Shown: positions 25,343-35,157, counted from the stretch's first letter. The stretch is DNA of 64,000 nt from Aminipila sp032051575 (GCF_032051575.1 NZ_DAMBYD010000006.1:62001-126000), one strand, 5' to 3'. A program made the numbers and translations. The notes: generated from the letters alone by a model not told the origin.

Positions 25343-26656
25343 TTATAAATGGAGAAGAACACGTGTCTTAAAAACACCATTTTCAGCAGTAAACTCCACC
25401 ATACCACTATATCTCTCGGCAGTATAGGTAATGCTCTTTGTTCCAGTCCCCCCTCCGCACTTTTGGGATATTGGTAAACCACTTTCAAAAATAATATTAT
25501 CCGCGCAAGAGTTTTGGACTACAATGTGAAGCTTTCCGGCTCCGTTATAAACGGAATAAGCAATCTTTACAGTGATATATCGCTCCGTTCCGTCAGAACA
25601 ACGCAGGCAGCCTTCCACTGCATTTTCAAAGGCGTTGGCAAGGATACCAACCAGTGCTACCTCGTCCATTGGAAGATTTGCGGGAATTCTCGCGTCTATT
25701 TCAGTTTTGATACCGTTCTCCCTTGCTCGGTCCACCCATCTTGACAAATTAACATTTGCCGCCATGTGTTCGCAAATGCCGGCAAAAACCGCAGTTTCCG
25801 TTCTCTGTGTTTGTGCGTTCAAATAGGATAAAGCTTCCTGTGTTTTCCCTCCTTGAATCATTGCTATAAGCGTATCGTAATGATGGCGAAGATCATGGCG
25901 GTCACGACGAGCCGCGTTGACTGCATTTTTCTGTTCCTCGATATGTTCTTCCCACATCTTGTTTTGCTGTGCCAGGATACTTTCCCTCTCCTGAATCTCA
26001 TATTTTTCCATGATATCACTGAACGACCGAAATATCAGCCAATAGGCGCCTAAAAGCACAAGATAGGAGCTTGCAACCAAATACCAGCGGTTGTCCGCTT
26101 CATACCAGTACATTTGCGGGTAGTAAATAATAGTGGACTCTAGAACATAAAAAGAGAAAGCTACTAGGGCAATGAGACGCCACTCGTTTCCCAATATTTC
26201 TACAAGCTTGCGAAAGCGTGGACGGAGATATATATAATTGAAAAACAGAAGCGCTCCGAACAGCACTGTGCGGTATATTATATATTGAATCTGATACACA
26301 AGCCCAGCGCTTTCGGTGCTACATATATCTGAAATGTAGCTGATGCAGACGAGCGTATTAAACTGAGTGAACATGACAAAAAAAGACACCGACCACTTGT
26401 CCGCAGAGCAGATAAAAATCAATATCAAGCACAACCCGATTTCCATAGGAATAATCAATATTTCAGCTATTTTTTGTCCATAAAAGATCCAAATGGCACA
26501 AAATATAACGGCAACCACAAAATAAATCACTGCTGTAATGGTTATTCGTTTCCTTTTCGGCTCTTTCAGCTTTATCAGAAAGAAGAAAAACAAGCTGATA
26601 TAAGCAGCCGTCTGTACAAACCTCAGGAATACTATCGTATATATAATCATATCCAT
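25343..26656 (-). CDS. GHKL (AgrC-like) sensor histidine kinase
   Basis: The 437-residue protein has six or seven membrane helices in residues 1-210, a coiled linker (about 215-250), the H-box RRDRHDLRHHYD with H254 as probable phospho-acceptor, and a C-terminal ATPase with NAFENAVEGC (N-box) and SQKCGGGTGTKSI (G-box). This is the AgrC/HPK10 type, which usually senses peptides through the membrane domain. It follows the LytTR regulator gene by 14 bases. No agrB/agrD-like genes are found in the window, so the ligand is unknown. GAGAGG precedes the ATG. Confidence 0.9.
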   Translation of the reverse strand: MDMIIYTIVFLRFVQTAAYISLFFFFLIKLKEPKRKRITITAVIYFVVAVIFCAIWIFYGQKIAEILIIPMEIGLCLILIFICSADKWSVSFFVMFTQFNTLVCISYISDICSTESAGLVYQIQYIIYRTVLFGALLFFNYIYLRPRFRKLVEILGNEWRLIALVAFSFYVLESTIIYYPQMYWYEADNRWYLVASSYLVLLGAYWLIFRSFSDIMEKYEIQERESILAQQNKMWEEHIEEQKNAVNAARRDRHDLRHHYDTLIAMIQGGKTQEALSYLNAQTQRTETAVFAGICEHMAANVNLSRWVDRARENGIKTEIDARIPANLPMDEVALVGILANAFENAVEGCLRCSDGTERYITVKIAYSVYNGAGKLHIVVQNSCADNIIFESGLPISQKCGGGTGTKSITYTAERYSGMVEFTAENGVFKTRVLLHL

Positions 26657-26670
26657 ATAAAACCTCTCCC

Positions 26671-27390
26671 TCAGCGATTGCAGCTGTAATCCATGTACAG
26701 CTTTTTAAATTCCGTATATTTTCGGCTAAGCATCATAATTTTAGCACCTGTAGAAAAGACAACATTTTGAGATGAAATTTCAGTGATATAGTCCATGTTA
26801 AAAATATAGGTGCTGCCGCATTTATAAAAACGTGGGTCTTCATGGAGCAGTTCGAAGATCTCAGTGGAGGATTTGCGTACACAGATTGTCCTGCCGTCCT
26901 GCAAATATAAGCGCTGAAGATGGTTCTCTGTTTCACAATATACCAGCTTGTTAAGTTCAATGCGACTGATACCCTCTGTTGATTTGACTGTAATATTTCC
27001 TTCTTTCTTTGTGAGATTATCCAATACCTTGTCAAGTGCTGTAAAAAAATCTTTTTCAGAATAAGGTTTTAGCAGATAATGTGCAGCATTCAGCGAAAAA
27101 GCATCTACCGCATGGTCTCGTGAAGTGGTTAGAAAGATAATCTGGCAGGTGTCCCCCATATCCCGCAGTTCCCTTGCCGCATCTGTACCGAGAATCCCTG
27201 GCATATAAACGTCCATCAGTAGCACATCAAATCTATTATTGGCCTCCACATAAGCAAGAAGCTCTAAAGGTGAAGAGAAGAAATCAGTGTTTATTTGATG
27301 TAGCGGATGTTCATGAATGTATTGTTTGAGCAAGCTATTCGCTCGATCGAGCTCCTGCAATTCATCATCGCAGATTGCAAGGTTAATCAT
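26671..27390 (-). CDS. LytTR-family response regulator
   Basis: The 239-residue protein has a receiver domain (D8/D9, phospho-acceptor D60 in LLMDVYMPG, and K in LLKPYSEKDF) and a C-terminal LytTR DNA-binding domain from about 135 (ITVKSTEGISRIELNKLVYCE, HEDPRFYKCGSTYIFNMDYI). AAAGGAG precedes the ATG. It is the first gene of a two-gene operon with the GHKL kinase. Direct repeats of the LytTR-site type lie ahead of the small Cys-rich/SLH genes, so the surface protein is a likely target. Confidence 0.92.
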   Translation of the reverse strand: MINLAICDDELQELDRANSLLKQYIHEHPLHQINTDFFSSPLELLAYVEANNRFDVLLMDVYMPGILGTDAARELRDMGDTCQIIFLTTSRDHAVDAFSLNAAHYLLKPYSEKDFFTALDKVLDNLTKKEGNITVKSTEGISRIELNKLVYCETENHLQRLYLQDGRTICVRKSSTEIFELLHEDPRFYKCGSTYIFNMDYITEISSQNVVFSTGAKIMMLSRKYTEFKKLYMDYSCNR

Positions 27391-27718
27391 GGGTTTAAAC
27401 TCCTTTCAGCTCCACTGAAAACGGGAGGAATACTCTATATCCCTGTTAGGGTTTCTAGGTTATTTTAATACATTATGGAAGATGTTGCAATTAAAAAGGG
27501 GCAAAAACGGCTTTTCTACACTCGTTTTTTGCCCCAAATTTATTCTCAGTCCACAACACTTGTGATCAATTTGTATTTTTCTTCCTCAGAAAGCGATAAT
27601 TCAATTAGTTTCTTATGAACTTTGTCCATCAACCAATCCGGGCATCCAAGATTCATTTAATTTTTAATCTATAGATAAACTGGAAGTTGTAGCTTACCCT
27701 TATCCTCCTAAAGGAAAC
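27391..27718. other. Intergenic region with repeat copy B and a short open frame
   Basis: Besides the GGGGCAAAA element, the minus strand reads a 36-codon frame (about 27546-27656: MNLGCPDWLMDKVHKKLIEL, then LSEEEKYKLITSVVD) that ends inside the element. It has a coding look but no ribosome site and no upstream continuation. It is probably the remnant of a gene once carried with the repeat. Confidence 0.4.
27498..27570. repeat. Dispersed GGGGCAAAA hairpin element, copy B
   Basis: GGGGCAAAAACG pairs with CGTTTTTTGCCCC at 27522-27534, followed by AAATTTATTCTCAGTC and TTGTGAT, as in copy A at 12325. Confidence 0.6.
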
Positions 27719-28360
27719 TCATTGTATAATAGAATGGCTGTGAATATAAAATTCTTCTTGACTTGGTTGAAATCTCTTCTCCATTTTTTCCAGACCCTCA
27801 TCAAAGCGTTCAGCTTCTTGTTCGTCTATCTTCATCACAGGGCTGTCATGGTAGATCCATTTCCTTCCGTCCAAAACTTCCAGCTTCAGTTCTTTTACCA
27901 TCATTGCTGCTGGAAATGTTCCATTATCAAGACAGATATTGAATTTTTTACAACTCTTAAAGCCAAGGCTTACATAATTACTTGGGATTCCAAATATTAC
28001 AATTACATCATACCCAAGCGCAACCGCTAGATTAAAAGAATGCTCAATAAGCATTTTCCCGTAACCCATTCTTTGGTATTCCGGAATAATGCAAACCGGA
28101 CCGAAGGTAATGATTTCTTTTTCTTTACCAGACTCATCAATCAGTTTTGCTTTTGTGTACATTACATTCCCAATGATCTGATCATCAACTTCAATTACCA
28201 GATCCAACTCAGGCAGGAAGTCCTTGTGGAATCGCATAACATGAACTAAATAGTGTTCATTGCACCCCGGAATATATAAGTTCCAAAAAGATTTCCTTGT
28301 GATCTCTTCTACTCTTTCGTAATCTGTTTCTTTTTCATTTCTAATTTTTACTATGTTCAT
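27719..28360 (-). CDS. GNAT N-acetyltransferase (YhbS-like)
   Basis: This 213-residue acetyltransferase has the acetyl-CoA loop PEYQRMGYGKMLIEHSF (about 95-111), preceded by the beta-4 segment EIITFGPVCI. A C-terminal extension ends VMKIDEQEAERFDEGLEKMEKRF. It matches the predicted YhbS-type N-acetyltransferases of unknown substrate. It stands alone on the minus strand. A C-terminal fragment of a close relative (YNQSPVFEIDEQEAGRF) survives at about 50.54-50.61 kb. Confidence 0.87.
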   Translation of the reverse strand: MNIVKIRNEKETDYERVEEITRKSFWNLYIPGCNEHYLVHVMRFHKDFLPELDLVIEVDDQIIGNVMYTKAKLIDESGKEKEIITFGPVCIIPEYQRMGYGKMLIEHSFNLAVALGYDVIVIFGIPSNYVSLGFKSCKKFNICLDNGTFPAAMMVKELKLEVLDGRKWIYHDSPVMKIDEQEAERFDEGLEKMEKRFQPSQEEFYIHSHSIIQ

Positions 28361-28473
28361 TTGTTATCCCCCGATACTTTCTCTAACACCAATTTTTAAG
28401 CTAGTTCCCATTCTACCATTACCAGTGATAGAAAACAATACAAACAGGTATAGTGCGTTTATACCGCTCTTTC

Positions 28474-30051
28474 TCAAATGGTTTTTTCATCAATTTTAGC
28501 AATAATCTCTTTTGTACGGAATGGCGCATCCTTGAAAAATAATGTGAGGACAAAGCCTCCAATTGCAGCAAACATGCAAAACAAGAAAATTTCGTGTATG
28601 GAATTCGAAAGTACTTTTTTTGCCTGTTCCACTGCTATTCTCAAAAAGCTTGAATACTGTGCCGGAATCTGCTGCATAATCTGCTTGACAGCTTCAGAAT
28701 TTGTTATTATCAAAGGATTCTTAAGCGAGTCCTGAACAGTATCCGGAATATTACTTAAATTCAGCTTTAAAAATCCAGTATTCATTGAAGTTGTCATTAT
28801 TGTGCCAAATATTGCCGAACCAATGGTACCGCCTATATTACGAAAAAACTGGACTGTAGATGTAGCAGCACCGATTTGCCTCGGCGGTACGGAATTCTGA
28901 ATATTGGTGTTGGCGATTGGCATATTAATGCCAATTCCCAGACCCAAAATAATCATATAGAGAATGATATTAAAATATGTGGTATCGGTACTCATTGTAG
29001 AAAGTAATCCGGTTCCACTAATCATGAGTATAAAAGCAACAAAAACAAAAACTTTATTCTTTCCCGTCTTTGATGTTAACATCCCTGTTAATGAGCTAGC
29101 AACTAAGAGTCCAAGCATCATTGGCATTGTGATTGTGCCTGAAGTGGTTGCAGTAGTCCCCATGATTGCTTGTGCATAATATGGAATATACATAATCGCC
29201 GCATACATGATTGCTTGTGAAAGGAATGCTACAATCAGCGTCACATTTATACTTCTGTTTCTAAAAAATGACATTGGTATAATTGGATTTTGAGCTTTCG
29301 ATTCAAAATAGACAAAAATTACTAGCATAACAAGTGAGAAGATAAACATACCTATGATCTGTACTGACAGCCAGGAGTAATTTTTTCCGCCCCAGCTGAA
29401 GGCAAGCAGCATAGGAATCAGAGCAAGGATAATTGTAACTGTTCCAGAATAATCAACTGTTTTCTTTTGTCCCTCTGTTTTAAAATTCGGCATTACAAAG
29501 ATTATAACCGCTAAAGCCAAGATTCCAATGGGAACATTTATGTAGAAAATCCAACGCCAGCTAAGATGATCGATGATTAACCCCCCAAGGAGAGGGCCTA
29601 TTATACTCGCCAGTCCGTATATGGATGTTACAATTCCCATATACTTTCCTCTTTTTTCAGGTGGAAACAAATCTGCTACAACTATAAAAACGCTGGTTAC
29701 AAGAATACCCCCACCGATTCCCTGTATGCCACGGAAAATGATGAGCTGCATCATACTTTGGGACATCCCACATAATACCGAGCCTGTCAGAAATGTCAAA
29801 ATGCCGGTTATAAATACTGGTTTTCGTCCAAAGATATCAGCGATTCCGCCCGAAACCGGGGTAATGGCAGTTGAACAAAGCATATAAATTGTAAATGGCC
29901 ACGCATAGTATTCCATTCCCTGTAAGTTGTTTACTATTTTTTTCATCGCTGTTCCCACAATGGTTGAGTCCAAAGCCGAAAGCAAGAGGCTTGCCATTAG
30001 CCCTGCAAGAATCAACGTGATTTGGGTTTTACTTAAGTTTTTTGTTTTCAA
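28474..30051 (-). CDS. MFS multidrug efflux transporter, DHA2 (14-TM) family
   Basis: The 525-residue protein has about 14 membrane helices. It carries the DHA2 motifs LDSTIVGTAMKKI (motif D1) in TM1 and GGIADIFGRKP (motif A), and the motif-C-like IYGLASIIGPLLGGLI. It probably exports drugs by proton antiport. The start is read as TTG, because GGAGG lies seven bases before it. It lies downstream of a PadR-family repressor gene on the same strand, the usual arrangement for inducible drug efflux. A GTATATC box, also found near the padR promoter, lies upstream (30088-30094). Confidence 0.92.
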   Translation of the reverse strand: MKTKNLSKTQITLILAGLMASLLLSALDSTIVGTAMKKIVNNLQGMEYYAWPFTIYMLCSTAITPVSGGIADIFGRKPVFITGILTFLTGSVLCGMSQSMMQLIIFRGIQGIGGGILVTSVFIVVADLFPPEKRGKYMGIVTSIYGLASIIGPLLGGLIIDHLSWRWIFYINVPIGILALAVIIFVMPNFKTEGQKKTVDYSGTVTIILALIPMLLAFSWGGKNYSWLSVQIIGMFIFSLVMLVIFVYFESKAQNPIIPMSFFRNRSINVTLIVAFLSQAIMYAAIMYIPYYAQAIMGTTATTSGTITMPMMLGLLVASSLTGMLTSKTGKNKVFVFVAFILMISGTGLLSTMSTDTTYFNIILYMIILGLGIGINMPIANTNIQNSVPPRQIGAATSTVQFFRNIGGTIGSAIFGTIMTTSMNTGFLKLNLSNIPDTVQDSLKNPLIITNSEAVKQIMQQIPAQYSSFLRIAVEQAKKVLSNSIHEIFLFCMFAAIGGFVLTLFFKDAPFRTKEIIAKIDEKTI

Positions 30052-30155
30052 GATAATTCCTCCATTCAATTAGGTTTACTTTATATTGATATACTTTATA
30101 CTACTTGTGTTAAAAAAAATTATGCTCTTCATAGAACATAATTCTTTATAACAGG

Positions 30156-30698
30156 CTACATATCAGAGTGGGTCTTTTTAGCAAATTCATGGACAATTTC
30201 CTCAGACCATTCATAAAATAGCGAATACATTTTATCGTACAATTCCAGTATGGAGAATGCGTAAAAGGGGACAAATTCTTTCTTTGCTTCAATATTGTAC
30301 TGAATGTATTCTCTCTCTTTAGAAAGGTTGCTCCTAAGGTTTTGTATCATCTCCAATCCCATTTCCGGCTCCACATTGCAAAGATTTGCAACAAAAGCAA
30401 CAAAATCGATATAAATCTTCTCTGGTTCTTTAGAGTACTTTTCCATTATACTTAGAAAATACTTTCGACCTTTTTCATTTATAGAATAGATTGTTTTTTC
30501 AGGCATTTCCCCTTCTTTTACAACTTCATCGTCAAGATATCCCTTTCTATTCAGTGTAAGAAGATTTTTATAAATAGAAGGAGAACTGATTTTCACCCAT
30601 GCCTTTATATTGCGAGCTTCCATATTTTTTTTCATTTCATACGCATTCATTGGCTTTTCCATTAACGCTCCAAGTAACATCAAATCAACAGTTGACAT
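30156..30698 (-). CDS. PadR-family transcriptional repressor
   Basis: This 180-residue protein has the PadR winged helix at 1-90 (LMLLGALMEKPMNAYEMKK, SSPSIYKNLLTLNRKGYL, TIYSINEKGRKYF) and a long C-terminal helical dimerisation domain of the Vir/subfamily-2 type. PadR proteins usually repress a neighbouring transporter until a drug or phenolic binds. Its gene lies directly upstream of the DHA2 efflux gene. Two GTATATC boxes (30715-30728) lie between its promoter (-35 TTGACA at 30757-30762) and ribosome site, a position suited to autorepression. Confidence 0.9.
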   Translation of the reverse strand: MSTVDLMLLGALMEKPMNAYEMKKNMEARNIKAWVKISSPSIYKNLLTLNRKGYLDDEVVKEGEMPEKTIYSINEKGRKYFLSIMEKYSKEPEKIYIDFVAFVANLCNVEPEMGLEMIQNLRSNLSKEREYIQYNIEAKKEFVPFYAFSILELYDKMYSLFYEWSEEIVHEFAKKTHSDM

Positions 30699-30714
30699 AT
30701 AGTACCTCCATATA

Positions 30715-30762
30715 GTATATCGTATATCACTTTACTGTATACCTATTTTTAAAATCTGTCAA
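30715..30762 (-). promoter_or_regulatory. padR promoter with repeated GATATAC operator
   Basis: TTGACA (30757-30762) is the -35, with TACAGT 17 bp downstream as a weak -10. The direct repeat GATATACGATATAC (30715-30728) follows, just before the ribosome site. The box recurs upstream of the efflux gene. Confidence 0.55.
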
Positions 30763-30857
30763 TAGTTTTTTCTGTGAAATTCTTGGATAATTAGTAAGTT
30801 CCAGTTCTTCTCCTGTTTATTTCATATCGCACTGACAGCTTAACCTGTAAAAGGTGC

Positions 30858-32021
30858 CTATGGGATAATCTTCTGTAATTCCTCCATAACAGCTTTTGCA
30901 ACATTCTCTACAACCTTAGGATTGAATGGATCAGGAAGAACATAATCTGCTGACAATTCTTCCTCTGGAATTACTGCGGCAATTGCTCTTGCTGCTGCTT
31001 CCTTCATTTCCTCAGTAATCTTCTTTGCTCTTGCGTCAAGAGCACCTCTGAAGATTCCAGGAAAAGCAAGTACATTGTTAACCTGGTTAGGGAAGTCAGA
31101 TCTACCTGTTCCTACAACAGCTGCACCTGCTGCCTTTGCTTCATCAGGCATGATTTCAGGAATTGGATTTGACATAACGAATACAATTGGATCCTTTGCC
31201 ATTGACTTAATCATATCCTGATTTACAATGCCAGGCTTTGATACTCCAATAAGGACGTCGGCACCCTTCATCGCATCTGCCAGGCTTCCTACTAATTTTT
31301 GTTTATTAGTAATCTGAGCCATTTTCTGTTGCTCAGAGTTGTTATAAGGAGCTCCATCATAGATTGTTCCCTTGCTTCCGCATAGAATAACTTCTCCAAA
31401 ACCAAGTCTAAGAATCATCTTAGCAATCGAGACTCCTGCCGACCCTGCACCACTGATTACAATTTTCAGCTTGCCCATTTCCTTGCCAGTAAACTTGACA
31501 GCGTTAAGAAGTCCTGCTGATGTGATGATTGCGGTTCCGTGCTGGTCATCATGAAATACTGGAATATCACATTTTTCTATCAACGTTCTTTCGATTTCAA
31601 AGCATCTCGGAGCACTGATATCTTCAAGGTTTATACCTCCGAAGCTCTTTGAAATATTATATACTGTATCAATAATTTCTTTAGGGTCCTTTGAATCCAC
31701 ACAGATAGGAACGGCATCGATTCCTGCAAATGCTTTGAAAAGTGCACATTTTCCTTCCATTACAGGCATTCCTGCTGCCGGACCAATATCTCCTAATCCT
31801 AGTACTGCTGTACCATCTGTAATTACTGCAACTGTATTTCCCTTTCCTGTATAGGTATATGCAAGGCTTTCATCCTTTTCGATTTCCAAACATGGCTCTG
31901 CAACTCCAGGAGTATATGCAATGGCCAGTTCATCCTTATTTGTAATTGGAGCTTTTATTTCAATACGTAATTTCCCTCTCCACTCAGCATGTTTTTTTAG
32001 TGCTAATTCCTTTCTATCCAT
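30858..32021 (-). CDS. Malic enzyme (oxaloacetate-decarboxylating malate dehydrogenase)
   Basis: This 387-residue enzyme oxidatively decarboxylates malate to pyruvate and CO2. It has the short bacterial malic-enzyme layout: AYTPGVAEPC and the catalytic Tyr region near the N-terminus, GLGDIGPAAGMPVMEGK with the catalytic Lys, metal ligands in FHDDQHGTA, and the NAD(P) fold GAGSAGVSIAKMIL. The start at MDRKELALKKH follows AAGGAA. It is the third gene after an NhaC-type transporter and argH behind a sigma-54 promoter. In this setting it would turn malate, from fumarate released by ArgH, into pyruvate. Confidence 0.92.
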   Translation of the reverse strand: MDRKELALKKHAEWRGKLRIEIKAPITNKDELAIAYTPGVAEPCLEIEKDESLAYTYTGKGNTVAVITDGTAVLGLGDIGPAAGMPVMEGKCALFKAFAGIDAVPICVDSKDPKEIIDTVYNISKSFGGINLEDISAPRCFEIERTLIEKCDIPVFHDDQHGTAIITSAGLLNAVKFTGKEMGKLKIVISGAGSAGVSIAKMILRLGFGEVILCGSKGTIYDGAPYNNSEQQKMAQITNKQKLVGSLADAMKGADVLIGVSKPGIVNQDMIKSMAKDPIVFVMSNPIPEIMPDEAKAAGAAVVGTGRSDFPNQVNNVLAFPGIFRGALDARAKKITEEMKEAAARAIAAVIPEEELSADYVLPDPFNPKVVENVAKAVMEELQKIIP

Positions 32022-32040
32022 TTTGTCGCATTCCTTTCGT

Positions 32041-33435
32041 TTATTGTACTTCAATATCTAGTCCGTCAAGCCACTCTTGACCTACTTTAATTTGACGTCT
32101 CACTTCTGTAGGTGCAGTACCTCCAAAAGACACTCTTGCGTCTACGCAAGCTTTGATGCTGATATCTCCCAGAGATTCCTTTGTTACTCGGCTATCTATG
32201 GACTGTAATTCAACTTCAGTCAAATCTTCAAAATCACATTCCTTTACCTCGCAGGTTTTGACCATCTTTCCTACGATTTCGTGTGCTTCTCTGAAAGGAA
32301 TACCTTGCTTAGCAAAATGCTCTGCAATGTCCGTAGCATTCAAAAATCCTTTGCTCAGATGTTTTTCAATCTGATCCATTCTAAATTCGGTATTTTCAAG
32401 CATCTTAGCAAAAATTTGAACGCTTGCCTTCCATGTATCTATTGCATCAAATAAGCTTTCTTTATCCTCCTGAAAATCTTTGTTGTATGCGAGAGGGGTT
32501 CCCTTCATGATTGTAAGCATCTGCATAAGGTCACCGTAAACTCTGCCAACCTTACCACGAAGTAACTCTGCCATATCTGGATTTTTCTTTTGAGGCATGA
32601 TGCTGCTTCCTGTACAAAAACTGTCATCAATAGCGATATATGAAAATTCTGATGAATTCCACCATACAAATTCCTCCGCCCACCTTGAAAGATGCATCAT
32701 TGAGATGGATGCAGCACTTAAAAACTCAATGCTGTAATCTCTATCACTTACACTGTCCATTGCATTTTCTGTTGGTCCAGCAAAGTCAAGAAGGCCTGCT
32801 GTAGTGTGTCTGTTAGTAGGAAGTGTCGTCCCTGCAAGAGCACATGCTCCAAGCGGGCACAGGTTCATTCTTTCATAACAATCTAATACTCTCTCTATGT
32901 CCCTTCTAAACATCTGGAAATATGCCATGAAGATAAATCCGATTGTAATAGGCTGTGCATGCTGTATGTGGGTAAATCCAATTGTAATCTTGTCAGCATA
33001 TTTCTCTGCTTTTTCAAGAATTACAGATTCAAGGTAATACAATCTGTGAAGGATTTCTTTAATTTCATCCTTTACGTATAATCGCAAGTCAACCTGACAC
33101 TGATCATTTCTGCTTCTTGCAGTATGAAGCTTCTTTCCTGTATCTCCGATTTGAGCAATAAGCCTTGACTCTATCCCCATATGAATGTCTTCATCTTCAA
33201 CAGTAAATTGTATTTCTCCGTTAGATATTCTCTTTCTTATTATTTCAAGACCTTCGATAATCTTGTCAGCCTCCTCCTTTGTTACAATTCCTTGCTGTCC
33301 AAGCATTGTAACGTGCGCGATGCTTCCGTCAATATCATTATTATACATTCTTTTATCAAAGGCTATTGATGCATTAAATTTTTTTACAATATCATCCATA
33401 TCCTTCTCAAAGCGACCGCCCCATAAACTTGTCAT
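32041..33435 (-). CDS. argH: Argininosuccinate lyase
   Basis: This 464-residue member of the fumarase/aspartase superfamily splits argininosuccinate into arginine and fumarate. It has LWGGRFEKDMDD at the N-terminus, HTARSRNDQ, the catalytic region GFTHIQHAQPI, and the superfamily signature GSSIMPQKKNPD at about 275-290. AAGGAGG precedes the ATG. Unusually it is not with argG or other arginine-biosynthesis genes but between an NhaC-type transporter and malic enzyme behind a sigma-54 promoter, which points to a catabolic role. A related lyase specificity, such as another N-succinyl compound, remains possible. Confidence 0.92.
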   Translation of the reverse strand: MTSLWGGRFEKDMDDIVKKFNASIAFDKRMYNNDIDGSIAHVTMLGQQGIVTKEEADKIIEGLEIIRKRISNGEIQFTVEDEDIHMGIESRLIAQIGDTGKKLHTARSRNDQCQVDLRLYVKDEIKEILHRLYYLESVILEKAEKYADKITIGFTHIQHAQPITIGFIFMAYFQMFRRDIERVLDCYERMNLCPLGACALAGTTLPTNRHTTAGLLDFAGPTENAMDSVSDRDYSIEFLSAASISMMHLSRWAEEFVWWNSSEFSYIAIDDSFCTGSSIMPQKKNPDMAELLRGKVGRVYGDLMQMLTIMKGTPLAYNKDFQEDKESLFDAIDTWKASVQIFAKMLENTEFRMDQIEKHLSKGFLNATDIAEHFAKQGIPFREAHEIVGKMVKTCEVKECDFEDLTEVELQSIDSRVTKESLGDISIKACVDARVSFGGTAPTEVRRQIKVGQEWLDGLDIEVQ

Positions 33436-33479
33436 TATTCTATGTCCTCCTTAATTTCTTTCATGATTCTTACTTGTTT

Positions 33480-35039
33480 TTATGCCTGCTGTGGACTTTC
33501 TGTTCGGTCAATTTCCTCTATCTGACTGATATTTAAATTTTCTATTTTTTCACCTTTTAGCTTAGCTACTAATGTGTATACAACGAAAAGTCCAACGATA
33601 CAAATAGCAGTAACGATAATATTATCAGTGATTCCGGCTGCAATAAATCCTACAAAGGAAACACCTGCACAAATTAATGCGTATGGAAGCTGTGTCCACA
33701 TATGCTCCATTAGTCCACAGGAAGAACCCGTTGCTGCAAGAATAGTAGTATCTGATACTGGCGAACAGTGATCTCCAAATAATCCACCCGAAAGCACTGC
33801 CGCAATTGTAACATAAAGTGGTGCACCAAGTGCAACTGCCATAGGAATAGCAATTGGCATTACAATTGCGAAAGTTCCCCATGAAGTTCCTGTAGCGAAT
33901 GACATGATTGCTCCAATAATAAAGATTATAGCTGGAACCGACCATGCAGGAATATTTCCATTAGCAAGTTCAACGATAAACTCTGAAGTTCCAAGAGTCT
34001 TGCCTACTGAACTCAAACTCCATGCGAGAATCAGCATAATTATGCATTCAAATAATTTTCCGTATCCCTTCAGATATGTTGATACTGCTTCTTTAAGAGA
34101 TTTTACCTTATAATATACCATCATACCAATCATTACAATAGATGCGAATAAATATCCAGTAATCAATGCGATTCTAAAATCACTTCCAGGAACCTGTTTA
34201 ACGGGGAAACCCTGAGGAATTAAAATTGCAAATAATGTTACGAAGAGTACGATTAGCGGAATAATAGCTACAAGCGGTGATACCTTGTTATCAATAATCA
34301 TTGACTTAGATTCAATCTTGTCTTCACCTTCAAGATTTGAGAATATTCCTTTGCGAGCATTGTGCTCAGCTTTTGCCATTGCTCCGAATTCTTTCTTAGA
34401 AAACGCTACTAAAGGTACCATGATTAAACATAGAATCGGATAAATTTGAAAAGGTATTGCCTTGATGAATGCTGTCCAGTCCGTAATATTTGTAATATTC
34501 AACGCATCCAACTCTGTCTGAATAAGCCCCATGGAATAAACACCCCATCCAATAAACGGAATAAGAACACATACTGGTGAAGCTGTAGTATCTATTATCC
34601 ATGCTAATTTTTCTTTAGAGATACGCATTTTTCTGAAAATTGGTGTAAATATTGGCCCTACAATAAGTGGTGTTCCTAATTCTGAGAAGAATACCAGGAT
34701 GCCACCAAGCCATGCCGCAATTTGAGTCTTGCATCTTGTATCAACAAAGTTTGCTACACTTCTTGCGAAGGCCTCTGCTCCTCCTGATTTCTCTATTAGA
34801 GTAACAAATCCTCCGATAAATACCAGCAGCAAGATGATTCCTGCATTATAGCTGTCCATCATCTGAGCCATAAAATAGTCACCTATCATTGATTTGGTAG
34901 CAGCAATGGGATTACCGCCTACCACAATTAGTACACCGGAAAACACACCGGCCATAAGCGAAACGATTACGTTTCTTGTTTTAATTGCAAGTCCTATTGT
35001 CAGAATTATAGGAACAATAGATAAAATGTTCGCGTGCAT
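33480..35039 (-). CDS. NhaC-family Na+/H+ antiporter-type transporter
   Basis: This 519-residue membrane protein has about 11-12 helices. The fold shows LFGDHCSPVSDTTILAATGSSC near the C-terminus, the hallmark of the NhaC/ArsB-type family, and FFSELGTPLIVGPIFTPIF in the first half. Members include Na+/H+ antiporters and substrate:Na+/H+ exchangers such as the malate/lactate antiporter MleN. As the first gene of a sigma-54 operon with argH and malic enzyme it is probably a substrate transporter, for argininosuccinate, a C4-dicarboxylate or arginine/ornithine exchange, rather than a plain pH-control antiporter. Confidence 0.88.
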   Translation of the reverse strand: MHANILSIVPIILTIGLAIKTRNVIVSLMAGVFSGVLIVVGGNPIAATKSMIGDYFMAQMMDSYNAGIILLLVFIGGFVTLIEKSGGAEAFARSVANFVDTRCKTQIAAWLGGILVFFSELGTPLIVGPIFTPIFRKMRISKEKLAWIIDTTASPVCVLIPFIGWGVYSMGLIQTELDALNITNITDWTAFIKAIPFQIYPILCLIMVPLVAFSKKEFGAMAKAEHNARKGIFSNLEGEDKIESKSMIIDNKVSPLVAIIPLIVLFVTLFAILIPQGFPVKQVPGSDFRIALITGYLFASIVMIGMMVYYKVKSLKEAVSTYLKGYGKLFECIIMLILAWSLSSVGKTLGTSEFIVELANGNIPAWSVPAIIFIIGAIMSFATGTSWGTFAIVMPIAIPMAVALGAPLYVTIAAVLSGGLFGDHCSPVSDTTILAATGSSCGLMEHMWTQLPYALICAGVSFVGFIAAGITDNIIVTAICIVGLFVVYTLVAKLKGEKIENLNISQIEEIDRTESPQQA

Positions 35040-35096
35040 AATGAACCTCCCTTAATAGTTATAATTACATTAAAGATCTTAGATGCTAATATATAA

Positions 35097-35112
35097 AGCA
35101 ATTTACATGCCA
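35097..35112 (-). promoter_or_regulatory. Sigma-54 promoter of the transporter-argH-malic enzyme operon
   Basis: The minus strand reads TGGCATGTAAATTGCT, matching the -24/-12 consensus TGGCAC-N5-TTGC(A/T) with the GG-N10-GC spacing intact. Start of transcription would be near 35086, giving a leader of about 47 bases. A 7-bp dyad (AAATAAG/CTTATTT, 35112-35131) overlaps its upstream edge. Confidence 0.85.
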
Positions 35113-35157
35113 AATAAGAATACCCTTATTTTAGCTGTTTTTTGATAAACCTTCCCA

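Noticed and set aside
25343..27718. Possible Agr-type quorum system beside the LytTR/GHKL pair
   Set aside because: I looked for AgrB- and AgrD-like genes on both strands nearby and found none; only the two signalling genes can be supported.
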